NCBI RefSeq assembly: GCF_023805255.1
Contig: NZ_JAMSCK010000002.1
Span: forward strand, 124,001 to 188,000
Direction: 5' to 3'
DNA length: 64,000 bases
Source: Gramella jeungdoensis
GTDB taxonomy: Bacteria; Bacteroidota; Bacteroidia; Flavobacteriales; Flavobacteriaceae
A model generated the notes under the pieces. That model was not told where the DNA came from. It did no database searches and saw only the letters and a list, made by a program, of their open reading frames with translations. The translations under genes and the position numbers were made by a program. Shown one piece after another: positions 42,072 to 49,487 of this stretch (the first letter of the stretch is position 1; each line of letters opens with the position of its first letter).

Positions 42072-42092
42072 CAGAAAATTATAAAAATTAGC

Positions 42093-42917
42093 TTATCCTA
42101 AAGCTACTCTTTCAAATCCTACAACTTCAAGGTCGCCGTCTACAGACTTAACGTACTGAGCAACGCTTTGCTTGTTGTCTTTGATGTAAGCCTGGTGAAC
42201 AAGAGTATTGTCTTTAAAGAAACGCTGAAGTTTACCCTGAGCGATCTTATCAAGCATGTTCTCTGGCTTACCTTCCTGTCTAAGTGTGTCTTTAGCGATT
42301 TCTATCTCTTTATCGATAGTTTCCTGATCTACACCTTCTTCGTTAAGAGCAACAGGATTCATAGCAGCTGCCTGCATAGAAACGTTTTTTGCAGCTTCTT
42401 CAGCTCCGTCAACATTTTTAGAAAGGCCAGTTAGAACAGCGATCTTGTTACCAGCGTGGATATAAGATCCTACGAAAGGAGCTTCAAGAGTTTTGAATGC
42501 ACCTATCTCGATCTTTTCACCAATTACTCCGGTTTGCTCTGTTAACTTATCTTCTACAGAGATTCCATTGTAATCTGCTTTTAATAACTCTTCTTTTGTA
42601 GAGTAGTTAAGAGCCATATCAGCGAAATCGTTCGCTAGCTTGATGAAATCTTCGTTTTTCGCAACAAAGTCGGTCTCACAGTTAAGGGAGATGATCACAC
42701 CTTTAGTGTTGTCTCCGTTTACCTGAGCGATTGCAGCACCTTCAGAAGATTCCCTGTCGGCTCTCTTTGCAGCTACTTTCTGACCTTTTTTACGAAGCAA
42801 CTCGATTGCCTGGTCAAAATCACCATCAGCTTCAACCAATGCTTTCTTACAATCCATCATCCCAGCACCGGTAGCTTTTCTTAATTTATTTACTTCAGCG
42901 GCGGTTATCTTAGCCAT
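42093..42917 (-). CDS. tsf: Translation elongation factor Ts
   Basis: The 274-residue protein has the EF-Ts N-terminal UBA-like domain (VNKLRKATGAGMMDCKKAL, about 9-27) and the core TDFVAKNEDF motif near residue 80, both required for nucleotide exchange on EF-Tu. It follows rpsB, from which it is separated by 87 bp and an internal hairpin that may partly end transcription. Confidence 0.97.
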   Translation of the reverse strand: MAKITAAEVNKLRKATGAGMMDCKKALVEADGDFDQAIELLRKKGQKVAAKRADRESSEGAAIAQVNGDNTKGVIISLNCETDFVAKNEDFIKLANDFADMALNYSTKEELLKADYNGISVEDKLTEQTGVIGEKIEIGAFKTLEAPFVGSYIHAGNKIAVLTGLSKNVDGAEEAAKNVSMQAAAMNPVALNEEGVDQETIDKEIEIAKDTLRQEGKPENMLDKIAQGKLQRFFKDNTLVHQAYIKDNKQSVAQYVKSVDGDLEVVGFERVALG

Positions 42918-42936
42918 AATATTGTTTTTTATTTAA

Positions 42937-42984
42937 AAAAGTCGTTCAGAAACTCACTGTAAAGAAAGAAACTAAACGACTTTT
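42937..42984 (-). terminator. Intercistronic hairpin between rpsB and tsf
   Basis: AAAAGTCGTT (42937-42946) pairs with AACGACTTTT (42975-42984) across a 28-base loop; on the minus strand a T-run follows the stem. It may attenuate transcription into tsf. Confidence 0.55.
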
Positions 42985-43004
42985 AGATTTTATGAAAACG
43001 TTAT

Positions 43005-43901
43005 TTATTCTTCTTCGTTAGATGATTTTGCTTTATCTAAAGTTTCACTTTTAGATTCAAGCTTAACATCTTTTTTAGCTTCTTTCATTGCCTTTTTATC
43101 TTCGGCATCTTTTGAAGGGGCTTCAGCTTTCTCCTTTTTTGCTTTTGGAGCTTTTTCTTCTTTACCTTCTTTTGAAGCTTTCTCTTCTTTCTTCTTAGAG
43201 TCTTTGTTAGACTTTCTTTCAGAAAGACCTTCTACGATAGAATCTGAAACATAAGAAACAACTTTGCTAATAGATTTAGAAGCATCGTCGTTAGATGGTA
43301 TTACATAATCAACCTCACGGGGGTCTGAATTTGTATCTACCATTGCAAAAATTGGAATGTTTAATTTTTGAGCTTCCTTGATAGCGATGTGCTCACGAGT
43401 GATATCCACTACGAAAAGCGCTCCAGGAAGTCTGGACATATCAGAAATCGAACCTAAGTTCTTTTCAAGCTTCGCTCTTAGACGGTCTACCTGAAGACGC
43501 TCTTTTTTAGAAAGAGAGTTAAAAGTTCCGTCTTTCTTCATTCTATCGATAGAAGCCATTTTCTTAACAGCTTTACGGATAGTTACGAAGTTGGTAAGCA
43601 TACCACCGGGCCAACGCTCAGTGATATAAGGCATATTCGCCTTTTCAGCCTGCTCAGCTACAATTTCTTTTGCCTGTTTTTTAGTGGCTACGAAAAGGAT
43701 CTTTCTACCACTGGCTGCGATCTTTGCAAGTGCCTCACCGGCTTCCTGCATTTTTGCAGCACTCTTATATAAGTTGATGATGTGGATACCGTTACGCTCC
43801 ATATAGATATATGGGGCCATATTTGGGTTCCATCTTCTTGTTAAGTGTCCAAAATGAACACCAGCATCAAGTAATTCTTTTACTTCTACTTTGTTTGCCA
43901 T
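43005..43901 (-). CDS. rpsB: 30S ribosomal protein S2 with extended Lys/Glu-rich tail
   Basis: The 298-residue protein has the full S2 core (1 to about 228): LLDAGVHFGHLTRRWNP, RKILFVATKKQAKEIV, ERWPGGMLTNFVTI, GALFVVDITREHIAIKEA and IPIFAMVDTNSDP. Beyond it runs about 65 residues of low-complexity Lys/Glu/Ala/Ser repeats (KEEKASKEGKEEKAPKAKKE, and so on). Most S2 proteins end near residue 250, so the tail is unusual in length, though Flavobacteria often have such tails. It is downstream of rpsI with a 167-bp spacer and upstream of tsf. Confidence 0.97.
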   Translation of the reverse strand: MANKVEVKELLDAGVHFGHLTRRWNPNMAPYIYMERNGIHIINLYKSAAKMQEAGEALAKIAASGRKILFVATKKQAKEIVAEQAEKANMPYITERWPGGMLTNFVTIRKAVKKMASIDRMKKDGTFNSLSKKERLQVDRLRAKLEKNLGSISDMSRLPGALFVVDITREHIAIKEAQKLNIPIFAMVDTNSDPREVDYVIPSNDDASKSISKVVSYVSDSIVEGLSERKSNKDSKKKEEKASKEGKEEKAPKAKKEKAEAPSKDAEDKKAMKEAKKDVKLESKSETLDKAKSSNEEE

Positions 43902-44068
43902 TTTTGTAATAGTTTACTTTCTGTTGAGATAGCAACATTCAGGTGGCTACTTTTAAGTACGGCCCTGACTGTTTAGATGCTAAACTAACCCCTGTTCGGC
44001 ATGAACAGAGTAACAACAAATTGATTAATTTTTTAAGAACATTCCGGATATGAGTCCGGCAAATAATA
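43902..44068 (-). other. rpsI-rpsB spacer with two small hairpins (possible rpsB leader)
   Basis: The 167-bp region holds two small hairpins: CTGTTC/GAACAG at 43992-44008 and CCGGA/TCCGG at 44044-44059. The second, next to the rpsI stop, may be a weak terminator; the first could be part of an S2 autoregulatory leader. No promoter-like TAnnTTTG was found, so rpsB may be served by readthrough. Low certainty. Confidence 0.35.
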
Positions 44069-44455
44069 TTAACGTTTAGAGAACTGGAATTTCTTACGGG
44101 CTTTCTTCTGACCGTATTTCTTACGTTCTACCATACGTGGATCCCTTGTAAGAAGACCTTCTGGCTTAAGAACGCCGTGGTTTTCTTCGTCTAACTCTAC
44201 CATAGCTCTGGAAAGTGCAAGACGGATCGCTTCAGCCTGACCAGTGATACCACCACCGTAAACATTGATCTTTACGTCAAAGTTTCCTTCGTTGTTGGTA
44301 AGCATCATCGGTTGATTTACCTTATATAATAAGGTTCCTGTAGTGAAGTAATCTTTAAGGTCTTTCTTGTTTACGGTAACGTTTCCTTTTCCTTCTGAAA
44401 CGTAAACACGGGCCACAGCAGTCTTTCTACGGCCAATTTTGTGAATTACCTCCAT
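44069..44455 (-). CDS. rpsI: 30S ribosomal protein S9
   Basis: The 128-residue protein has the S9 signatures IGRRKTAVARVY at the N-terminus, GGGITGQAEAIRLALSRAM in the middle, and the basic C-terminal tail KYGQKKARKKFQFSKR that reaches into the P site. Its ATG overlaps the rplM stop by one base. Part of the rplM-rpsI pair conserved in bacteria. Confidence 0.98.
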   Translation of the reverse strand: MEVIHKIGRRKTAVARVYVSEGKGNVTVNKKDLKDYFTTGTLLYKVNQPMMLTNNEGNFDVKINVYGGGITGQAEAIRLALSRAMVELDEENHGVLKPEGLLTRDPRMVERKKYGQKKARKKFQFSKR

Positions 44456-44910
44456 TACTTAATGTCGTTTAAGTTAATAGTTTTAGGTTTTTGCGCTTCA
44501 TGATCATGCTCAGATCCTGCATAAACCTTTAGATTTCTGAATAAATCTGCTCCAAGCTTGTTCTTTGGAAGCATGCCTTTTATGGCTTTCTCAACAAGTC
44601 TTTCAGGGTTCTTGTTGAATAATTCTGAAGCTGTAAGGCTTCTTTGTCCACCCGGGTAACCTGTGTGACGGATGTATTCTTTCGCGTCCCATTTTTTTCC
44701 AGTCAGGTTAACTCCAATTGCGTTAAGTACAATTACATTGTCTCCGCAATCAACATGTGGGGTGAAATTAGGCTTGTGCTTTCCTCTTAGCAAATATGCT
44801 ACTTTGGAGGCAAGACGACCTAAATTTTGTCCGTCAGCATCTACCACAACCCATTCTTTGGTTCTGGTGGCCTTATTAGCCGATACTGTTTTGTAACTTA
44901 ATGTGTCCAC
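44455..44910 (-). CDS. rplM: 50S ribosomal protein L13
   Basis: The 151-residue protein, from a GTG start at 44910, has [38 protein letters not shown] and GMLPKNKLG, the L13 signatures. GTG is accepted because the next ATG would remove conserved residues. It is the first gene of rplM-rpsI and has a strong promoter and a leader stem-loop upstream. Confidence 0.98.
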   Translation of the reverse strand: MDTLSYKTVSANKATRTKEWVVVDADGQNLGRLASKVAYLLRGKHKPNFTPHVDCGDNVIVLNAIGVNLTGKKWDAKEYIRHTGYPGGQRSLTASELFNKNPERLVEKAIKGMLPKNKLGADLFRNLKVYAGSEHDHEAQKPKTINLNDIK

Positions 44911-44945
44911 ACCAATTGATTTTACTAATTATTAAACATTCCAAT

Positions 44946-44979
44946 CCCGTTTGCCCGAATCTCAATCGGGAAAACAGGG
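44946..44979 (-). promoter_or_regulatory. Candidate L13 autoregulatory leader stem-loop
   Basis: An outer stem CCCGTTT / AAACAGGG (one bulge) encloses an inner stem CCCGA/TCGGG with a seven-base loop. It lies between the expected transcription start and the rplM start, at the very 5' end of the mRNA. This is the position and compactness expected of the L13 leader class reported for Bacteroidia; I cannot check the consensus. Confidence 0.45.
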
Positions 44980-44982
44980 GTG

Positions 44983-45013
44983 CAAATGTACAATTATAAA
45001 TTCATATAGCAAA
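44983..45013 (-). promoter_or_regulatory. Promoter of rplM-rpsI(-rpsB-tsf): TTTG-N19-TACATTTG
   Basis: TTTG (45010-45013, minus strand) and TACATTTG (44983-44990) are spaced exactly 19 bp, a textbook Bacteroidetes housekeeping promoter. Transcription would start about 44977. Confidence 0.8.
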
Positions 45014-45233
45014 TAGGGAAAAGATTATTTTGTCTTTAATGAATAAGCTGATTTTCAGTGTCATTTGGATGCTCTTTATTCTGCTTTATAAATCTATAAT
45101 ACTGTATTGCTCTTGTAAGCTTTTTCATTACTCATGAATTTAAATAATCCTCTTTTGAATCGGTGAAATGCGTTAAAAATCGTTTAAAGGCAATTTTAAT
45201 GTTAAAAAAGTCATAAAATTTGTTTTGCTTTTA
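45014..45233. other. Divergent intergenic region upstream of rplM and the lipocalin gene
   Basis: About 220 bp of AT-rich DNA between two divergent promoters. I see no open reading frame of note, repeat or hairpin in it. It may hold upstream promoter elements for either side. Confidence 0.4.
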
Positions 45234-45241
45234 TAAGTTTG
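45234..45241 (+). promoter_or_regulatory. Candidate -7 promoter element for lipocalin-like gene 1
   Basis: TAAGTTTG matches TAnnTTTG, 19 bp before the ATG at 45261, preceded by TTTG copies at closer than ideal spacing. Confidence 0.5.
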
Positions 45242-45260
45242 CAGCCGAAATCTAAACCCG

Positions 45261-45839
45261 ATGAAGATGATTAACATGTTAGAGATTAAAAAGTTAGCCT
45301 GCTTTGCTCTTGTAGCGCTGCTTTTAGCAAGTTGTAGTAAGGAAGAAGCTTACATGGAAGATGAAATGATCAAGGTAAGTAATGCTACAATTACTACAAA
45401 CGATCTTATAGGTCACTGGGAATTATCCAGAATGGTATCTGATACAGCCGTAAATTTAAACCAGGATGGAAGTTACAGTACGAATTTATTGGATGAGACC
45501 TCATGTTTTAACAATATGAGTATAACATTTAACAGTGATGCTACGTTTGTAACTAATAATGCGACCATGACCTTCGAGTCTGGGAGTAATGGTGACCAGT
45601 TTGCCTGTATTGCCGATAGAATTGATACCGGTACGTGGAAAGTGGAAAATGACAATCTGATTCTTACTATGGAAATCAATGGATCTACTTATACTCATAC
45701 TAAGGCATTAGATATGACCGGTAACACATTTAATTTTGATGTTACTAAAATTGAATCAGATCAATATGTGAACGATCCGGGTAATACCCAGGCATCGGAA
45801 ATAAGAATTTTAGAGCTGGAGTACACTAAAGTTGAATAA
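45261..45839 (+). CDS. Lipocalin-like lipoprotein 1
   Basis: The 192-residue protein has a lipoprotein signal with lipobox LLASC (Cys25) and a lipocalin-like domain: IGHWELSRM (GxW motif, about 50-58), the middle ETSCFNNMSITFNSDATFVTN region, DTGTWKVENDNLILTM and a C-terminal ILELEYTKVE strand. A paralogue with the same blocks (YGSWELTAI, ETNCFDGMSIELKDDG, ETGTWEINNNALVLNL, VIELEFSRLN) lies on the far side of the DUF5916 gene. Two conserved Cys (in TSCF and FACI) may form a disulphide. Ligand unknown. A strong terminator follows. Confidence 0.8.
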   Translation: MKMINMLEIKKLACFALVALLLASCSKEEAYMEDEMIKVSNATITTNDLIGHWELSRMVSDTAVNLNQDGSYSTNLLDETSCFNNMSITFNSDATFVTNNATMTFESGSNGDQFACIADRIDTGTWKVENDNLILTMEINGSTYTHTKALDMTGNTFNFDVTKIESDQYVNDPGNTQASEIRILELEYTKVE

Positions 45840-45872
45840 CCCAGCCTAATTGTAGTTTTTAGTGTTAGTTGG

Positions 45873-45907
45873 AAAACCTCACAGGTAAGAACCTGTGAGG
45901 TTTTTTA
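45873..45907 (+). terminator. Rho-independent terminator after lipocalin-like gene 1
   Basis: AAAACCTCACAGGT (45873-45886) pairs with ACCTGTGAGGTTTT (45891-45904), 14 bp, loop AAGA, followed by T residues. The same palindrome family is at 41072. Confidence 0.9.
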
Positions 45908-45917
45908 TTTTTTGTGC

Positions 45918-45925
45918 TATTTTTG
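45918..45925 (+). promoter_or_regulatory. Candidate -7 promoter element for the DUF5916 gene
   Basis: TATTTTTG matches TAnnTTTG, 96 bp before the ATG at 46022. The position implies an untranslated leader of about 90 bases. Confidence 0.4.
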
Positions 45926-46021
45926 CCGTCCAAAATGTTAAAAAAAGCCTAAAAGGGTCGAAATTCTGTCACATTTTCAAAATCTAATTGTCTTTTAATA
46001 AATCATCAATCAAAAAACGAA

Positions 46022-48670
46022 ATGAAATCCATCAAGCTTAAGCTGCTTTTCCTTATTATCATCTTTACTTCTAATAACATCACCGCTCAGGGGAATTCAA
46101 AAAATACTGATGCTGATTTCAGCCTGGCGAAGAGATCCTATACCACTACTTCGGTAGCCGGGAAAACCCCTATTAAAATTGATGGTCTTATTGATGATGC
46201 GGCATGGGATGCTGTAGAATGGACGTCAGACTATGTAGAATGGGAGCCAGATAACAGTACATCGCCAACTTACCAGACAAAGATGAAGATCGTCTATGAT
46301 GATAAGAACTTATATGCGGCATTTCGATGTTATGAACCTAATCCCGAAATGATTGTTCAGAGAATGGGACGGCGGGATGATTTTCCTGGTGATTGGGTAG
46401 AGTTGAATATTGATAGTTATAATGACGATAGAACGGCATTTTCTTTTACCATTTCTGCCAGTGGTGTGAAGGGGGATGAATTCGTTTCTAATAATGGAAA
46501 TTTTGATCCGAGCTGGAATCCTATCTGGTATCTTAAAACGAATATAGATGATGAGGGCTGGACTGCCGAGATTAGAATCCCGCTTAGCCAGTTACGTTTT
46601 AGTGCTGATAAAGATCAGGTATGGGGTATCCAGTCAACCAGAAGGTATTTTAATAATGAAGAGAGGTCTACCTGGCAGCCTGTTCCTGCCAATCCTGCCG
46701 GCTGGGTTAGTTCTTTTGGAGAGTTACGCGGACTTAAAAATCTGAAGCCTCAGAAACAATTGGAGATCCAGCCTTACACGGTGGGGAAATACAATTCATA
46801 TGAAGCTGAAACGGGTAATCCTTTTCGAGATGGAAGAGACGGTGACCTAACAGCCGGTTTGGATGCGAAAATAGGTGTGACAAATGATCTTACTGTAGAT
46901 CTAACCATAAATCCTGATTTTGGACAGGTAGAAGCCGATCCGGGTGCGGTTTCCCTTGACGGTTTTGAAATTTTCTTTGAGGAGAGAAGACCTTTTTTTG
47001 TGGAGAATAAAAGTGTATTTGATTACAGTTTTGCTAATACCCAGGATAATCTGTTCTTTTCAAGAAGAATTGGAAGGTCCCCGCAGGGTACTGCTGTTGG
47101 GCCTAATACGGCTTATGTAGATCAACCCAATAATACTACCATCTTAGGTGCAGCGAAGTTTAGCGGGAAGACCCAGAACGGATGGACCATCGGAGTGCTA
47201 GAGTCGGTTACTGCCAGGGAATTTGCTGAAGTGGTAAATGATGATGGTACCGAAACCGAAAAACTGGTAGAACCTCTAACTAATTACTTTGTGGGTAGAG
47301 TCCAAAAAGACTTCAATGATCGTAATAGTTATATAGGAGGGATGATCACTTCAACTCACAGAAATATTGAGGAAGATCTTACTTTTCTCCATACTCAGGC
47401 TTATTCCGGAGGCCTCGATTTTAAACATAATATGAAAGATAGAAAGTATTATGTTGAAGGAAACGCTGTGATGAGCCATGTTAGAGGTAGTGAGGAAGCT
47501 ATTCAGAATACCCAGAACTCAATCACACATCTTTTCCAAAGGGTTGATGCAGATCATGTTGAGGTAGATCCTAACAGAACCTCACTCACCGGAACCGGTG
47601 GGCGGATTGAAGCAGGAAAAAGCGGTGGAGGTAACTGGCGCTATAGCCTTGGGGGAAAATGGATTTCGCCAGAACTTGAAACCAACGATTTAGGTTTTCT
47701 GCGTCAGGCCGACGATATCAGGCAGTACGCAGACGTGCGTAGGTTATTCACTAAACCAACCAGCTGGTTCAGAAGGGCGGTTATTGGTCTTGAACAAATG
47801 ACGGCCTTTGATTTTGAAGGTAATTATAACAGGATTCAGTACGAGACAAAAGGATTTATAAATTATAAGAATAACTGGTGGAGTGAATTTGGTGCTGCAC
47901 ATAAACCCAGGATCTTCATTAATTCTTTTCTAAGAGGCGGTCCAAGATGGCGGTTTAATGAAGAGAACTATTTTTATATTTTTTCAGGAACTGACCGACG
48001 CAAGAAAATGAGCTTTGATCTGGGATATGTAAATTCTCAGGCTACTCAGGACGCATTTAGTCTTGAAAGATATGTTTTCAGGACACGATATCAGCCTTTG
48101 AATTCTCTTAGCTTGTCGCTGAACCTGGAATACGAGAAAAACCCGAATAAGACCCAGTATATTGCTGAACGCTCTTATAACAATTCAGCCCGTTATATTC
48201 TGGGGAATATAGACCAGGAAACTTTAAGCGCGACATTCAGGCTGAACTATAATATCAATCCTAACCTTACCATTCAATATTATGGGCAGCCATTCATATT
48301 TAAGGCTGATTATTCAAAGCTCAATTATGTGGTTGATGCCACCGCTGAAGATTTAAATAATAGGGTTTCATGGTATGACGAAAACCAGGTGTCGTTCCAG
48401 GACGGAACTTATCTTATTGATGAGAACAGGGATAATACTGTAGATTATACAATTAACAATCCCGATTTCGCTTTTGTTCAATTCCGGTCTAACCTGGTGG
48501 CTCGCTGGGAATATATCCCAGGGAGTGAGATCTTTTTTGTATGGTCTCAGGGTATTAATGGCTTCGGCGATGTAAATGATGATTTCAGCGGAATCGTGGA
48601 TAATCAACTTTTAAGTCAAAAACCGCAAAACACCTTTCTTATTAAAGCTACCTACAGGTTTATTTTATAA
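46022..48670 (+). CDS. DUF5916 outer-membrane protein with N-terminal CBM9-like domain
   Basis: The 882-residue protein has a signal peptide (cleaved after NNITAQ, about residue 23), an N-terminal family-9 carbohydrate-binding-like domain (about 45-230; PIKIDGLIDDAAWDAVEW, WVELNIDSYNDDRTAFSF), then the DUF5916 region ending in alternating strands (FAFVQFRSNLVARWEYIP, FLIKATYRFIL) that look like an outer-membrane barrel. The family is common in marine Bacteroidetes; no activity is established, and carbohydrate binding by the N-domain is inferred from the fold. It is flanked by two paralogous lipocalin-like lipoproteins. Confidence 0.85.
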   Translation: MKSIKLKLLFLIIIFTSNNITAQGNSKNTDADFSLAKRSYTTTSVAGKTPIKIDGLIDDAAWDAVEWTSDYVEWEPDNSTSPTYQTKMKIVYDDKNLYAAFRCYEPNPEMIVQRMGRRDDFPGDWVELNIDSYNDDRTAFSFTISASGVKGDEFVSNNGNFDPSWNPIWYLKTNIDDEGWTAEIRIPLSQLRFSADKDQVWGIQSTRRYFNNEERSTWQPVPANPAGWVSSFGELRGLKNLKPQKQLEIQPYTVGKYNSYEAETGNPFRDGRDGDLTAGLDAKIGVTNDLTVDLTINPDFGQVEADPGAVSLDGFEIFFEERRPFFVENKSVFDYSFANTQDNLFFSRRIGRSPQGTAVGPNTAYVDQPNNTTILGAAKFSGKTQNGWTIGVLESVTAREFAEVVNDDGTETEKLVEPLTNYFVGRVQKDFNDRNSYIGGMITSTHRNIEEDLTFLHTQAYSGGLDFKHNMKDRKYYVEGNAVMSHVRGSEEAIQNTQNSITHLFQRVDADHVEVDPNRTSLTGTGGRIEAGKSGGGNWRYSLGGKWISPELETNDLGFLRQADDIRQYADVRRLFTKPTSWFRRAVIGLEQMTAFDFEGNYNRIQYETKGFINYKNNWWSEFGAAHKPRIFINSFLRGGPRWRFNEENYFYIFSGTDRRKKMSFDLGYVNSQATQDAFSLERYVFRTRYQPLNSLSLSLNLEYEKNPNKTQYIAERSYNNSARYILGNIDQETLSATFRLNYNINPNLTIQYYGQPFIFKADYSKLNYVVDATAEDLNNRVSWYDENQVSFQDGTYLIDENRDNTVDYTINNPDFAFVQFRSNLVARWEYIPGSEIFFVWSQGINGFGDVNDDFSGIVDNQLLSQKPQNTFLIKATYRFIL

Positions 48671-48697
48671 TTGAAAAAAATAGAGATGTCTGCTTTC

Positions 48698-48727
48698 AAA
48701 CTCCCATTAATTACAGGGAGTTTTTAT
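48698..48727 (+). terminator. Rho-independent terminator after the DUF5916 gene
   Basis: AAACTCCC (48698-48705) pairs with GGGAGTTT (48716-48723) around a 10-base loop, followed by TTATT. It lies 28 bp after the stop. Confidence 0.75.
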
Positions 48728-48864
48728 TAAATCCATATTTGGTAGAAGGACTTTCTTATCCTAGAAGTTTGAATCAGTGTATTTCAAAATCAATTTTTTT
48801 TTAAATAAAAAAACAGTAAAAAATTGAATGTCAATTTGTTAGGTGTTATTTTTAAGGTGATAAC

Positions 48865-49434
48865 ATGGAGGAGATGAGTAGGTGTTTTGTTTTTACGTTA
48901 ATAGGTTTCTTGATTATTTTCTCTTATGCCTGCGATGAACAACAGGCGTATTCTTTAAGTGATGATGATTGGGAAACTATCATACATACTAGAATTAATC
49001 CCTCAGATTTATATGGTAGCTGGGAACTCACGGCTATCTACACTGAAGATGTTATAGATATTAATGGTGATGGGACTCATACTAATGACCTGTTACTGGA
49101 AACTAATTGTTTTGATGGAATGAGTATCGAATTAAAAGATGATGGAGGTTTTTTCGCAGTAAATGCTCAAATGGATTTCTCAGCAAGGCCAGGCGATTTA
49201 GAATATGAATGCGTTAGTAAACCGGGTGAAACAGGCACCTGGGAGATCAACAACAATGCACTCGTTTTAAATTTAGTTGTGGGCAATATTCTTATTAGCG
49301 ATGCAAAAAAAATTAGTCTTTACGCAAATAGCTTTTCTTTAAGTGTTAATGAAAACCAGTCGAAAGACTATGTAGATCATCCACAAAATGACCGAATCCA
49401 GGTTATTGAACTCGAATTTTCCAGACTGAATTAA
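48865..49434 (+). CDS. Lipocalin-like lipoprotein 2 (paralogue)
   Basis: The 189-residue protein has a lipoprotein signal with lipobox SYAC (Cys23; slightly shorter from the internal ATG at 48874) and the same lipocalin-like blocks as the gene at 45261: YGSWELTAI, LLETNCFDGMSIEL, YECVSKPGETGTWEIN and VIELEFSRL. Only part of the sequence is shared, so the duplication is old. The conserved Cys pair of paralogue 1 is kept (TNCF, YECV). It converges on polA. Confidence 0.75.
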   Translation: MEEMSRCFVFTLIGFLIIFSYACDEQQAYSLSDDDWETIIHTRINPSDLYGSWELTAIYTEDVIDINGDGTHTNDLLLETNCFDGMSIELKDDGGFFAVNAQMDFSARPGDLEYECVSKPGETGTWEINNNALVLNLVVGNILISDAKKISLYANSFSLSVNENQSKDYVDHPQNDRIQVIELEFSRLN

Positions 49435-49487
49435 TCCTGTTTTGCAGAATGGTATTTAGTTTTTCTGCTTAGTATAAATAGATAATT

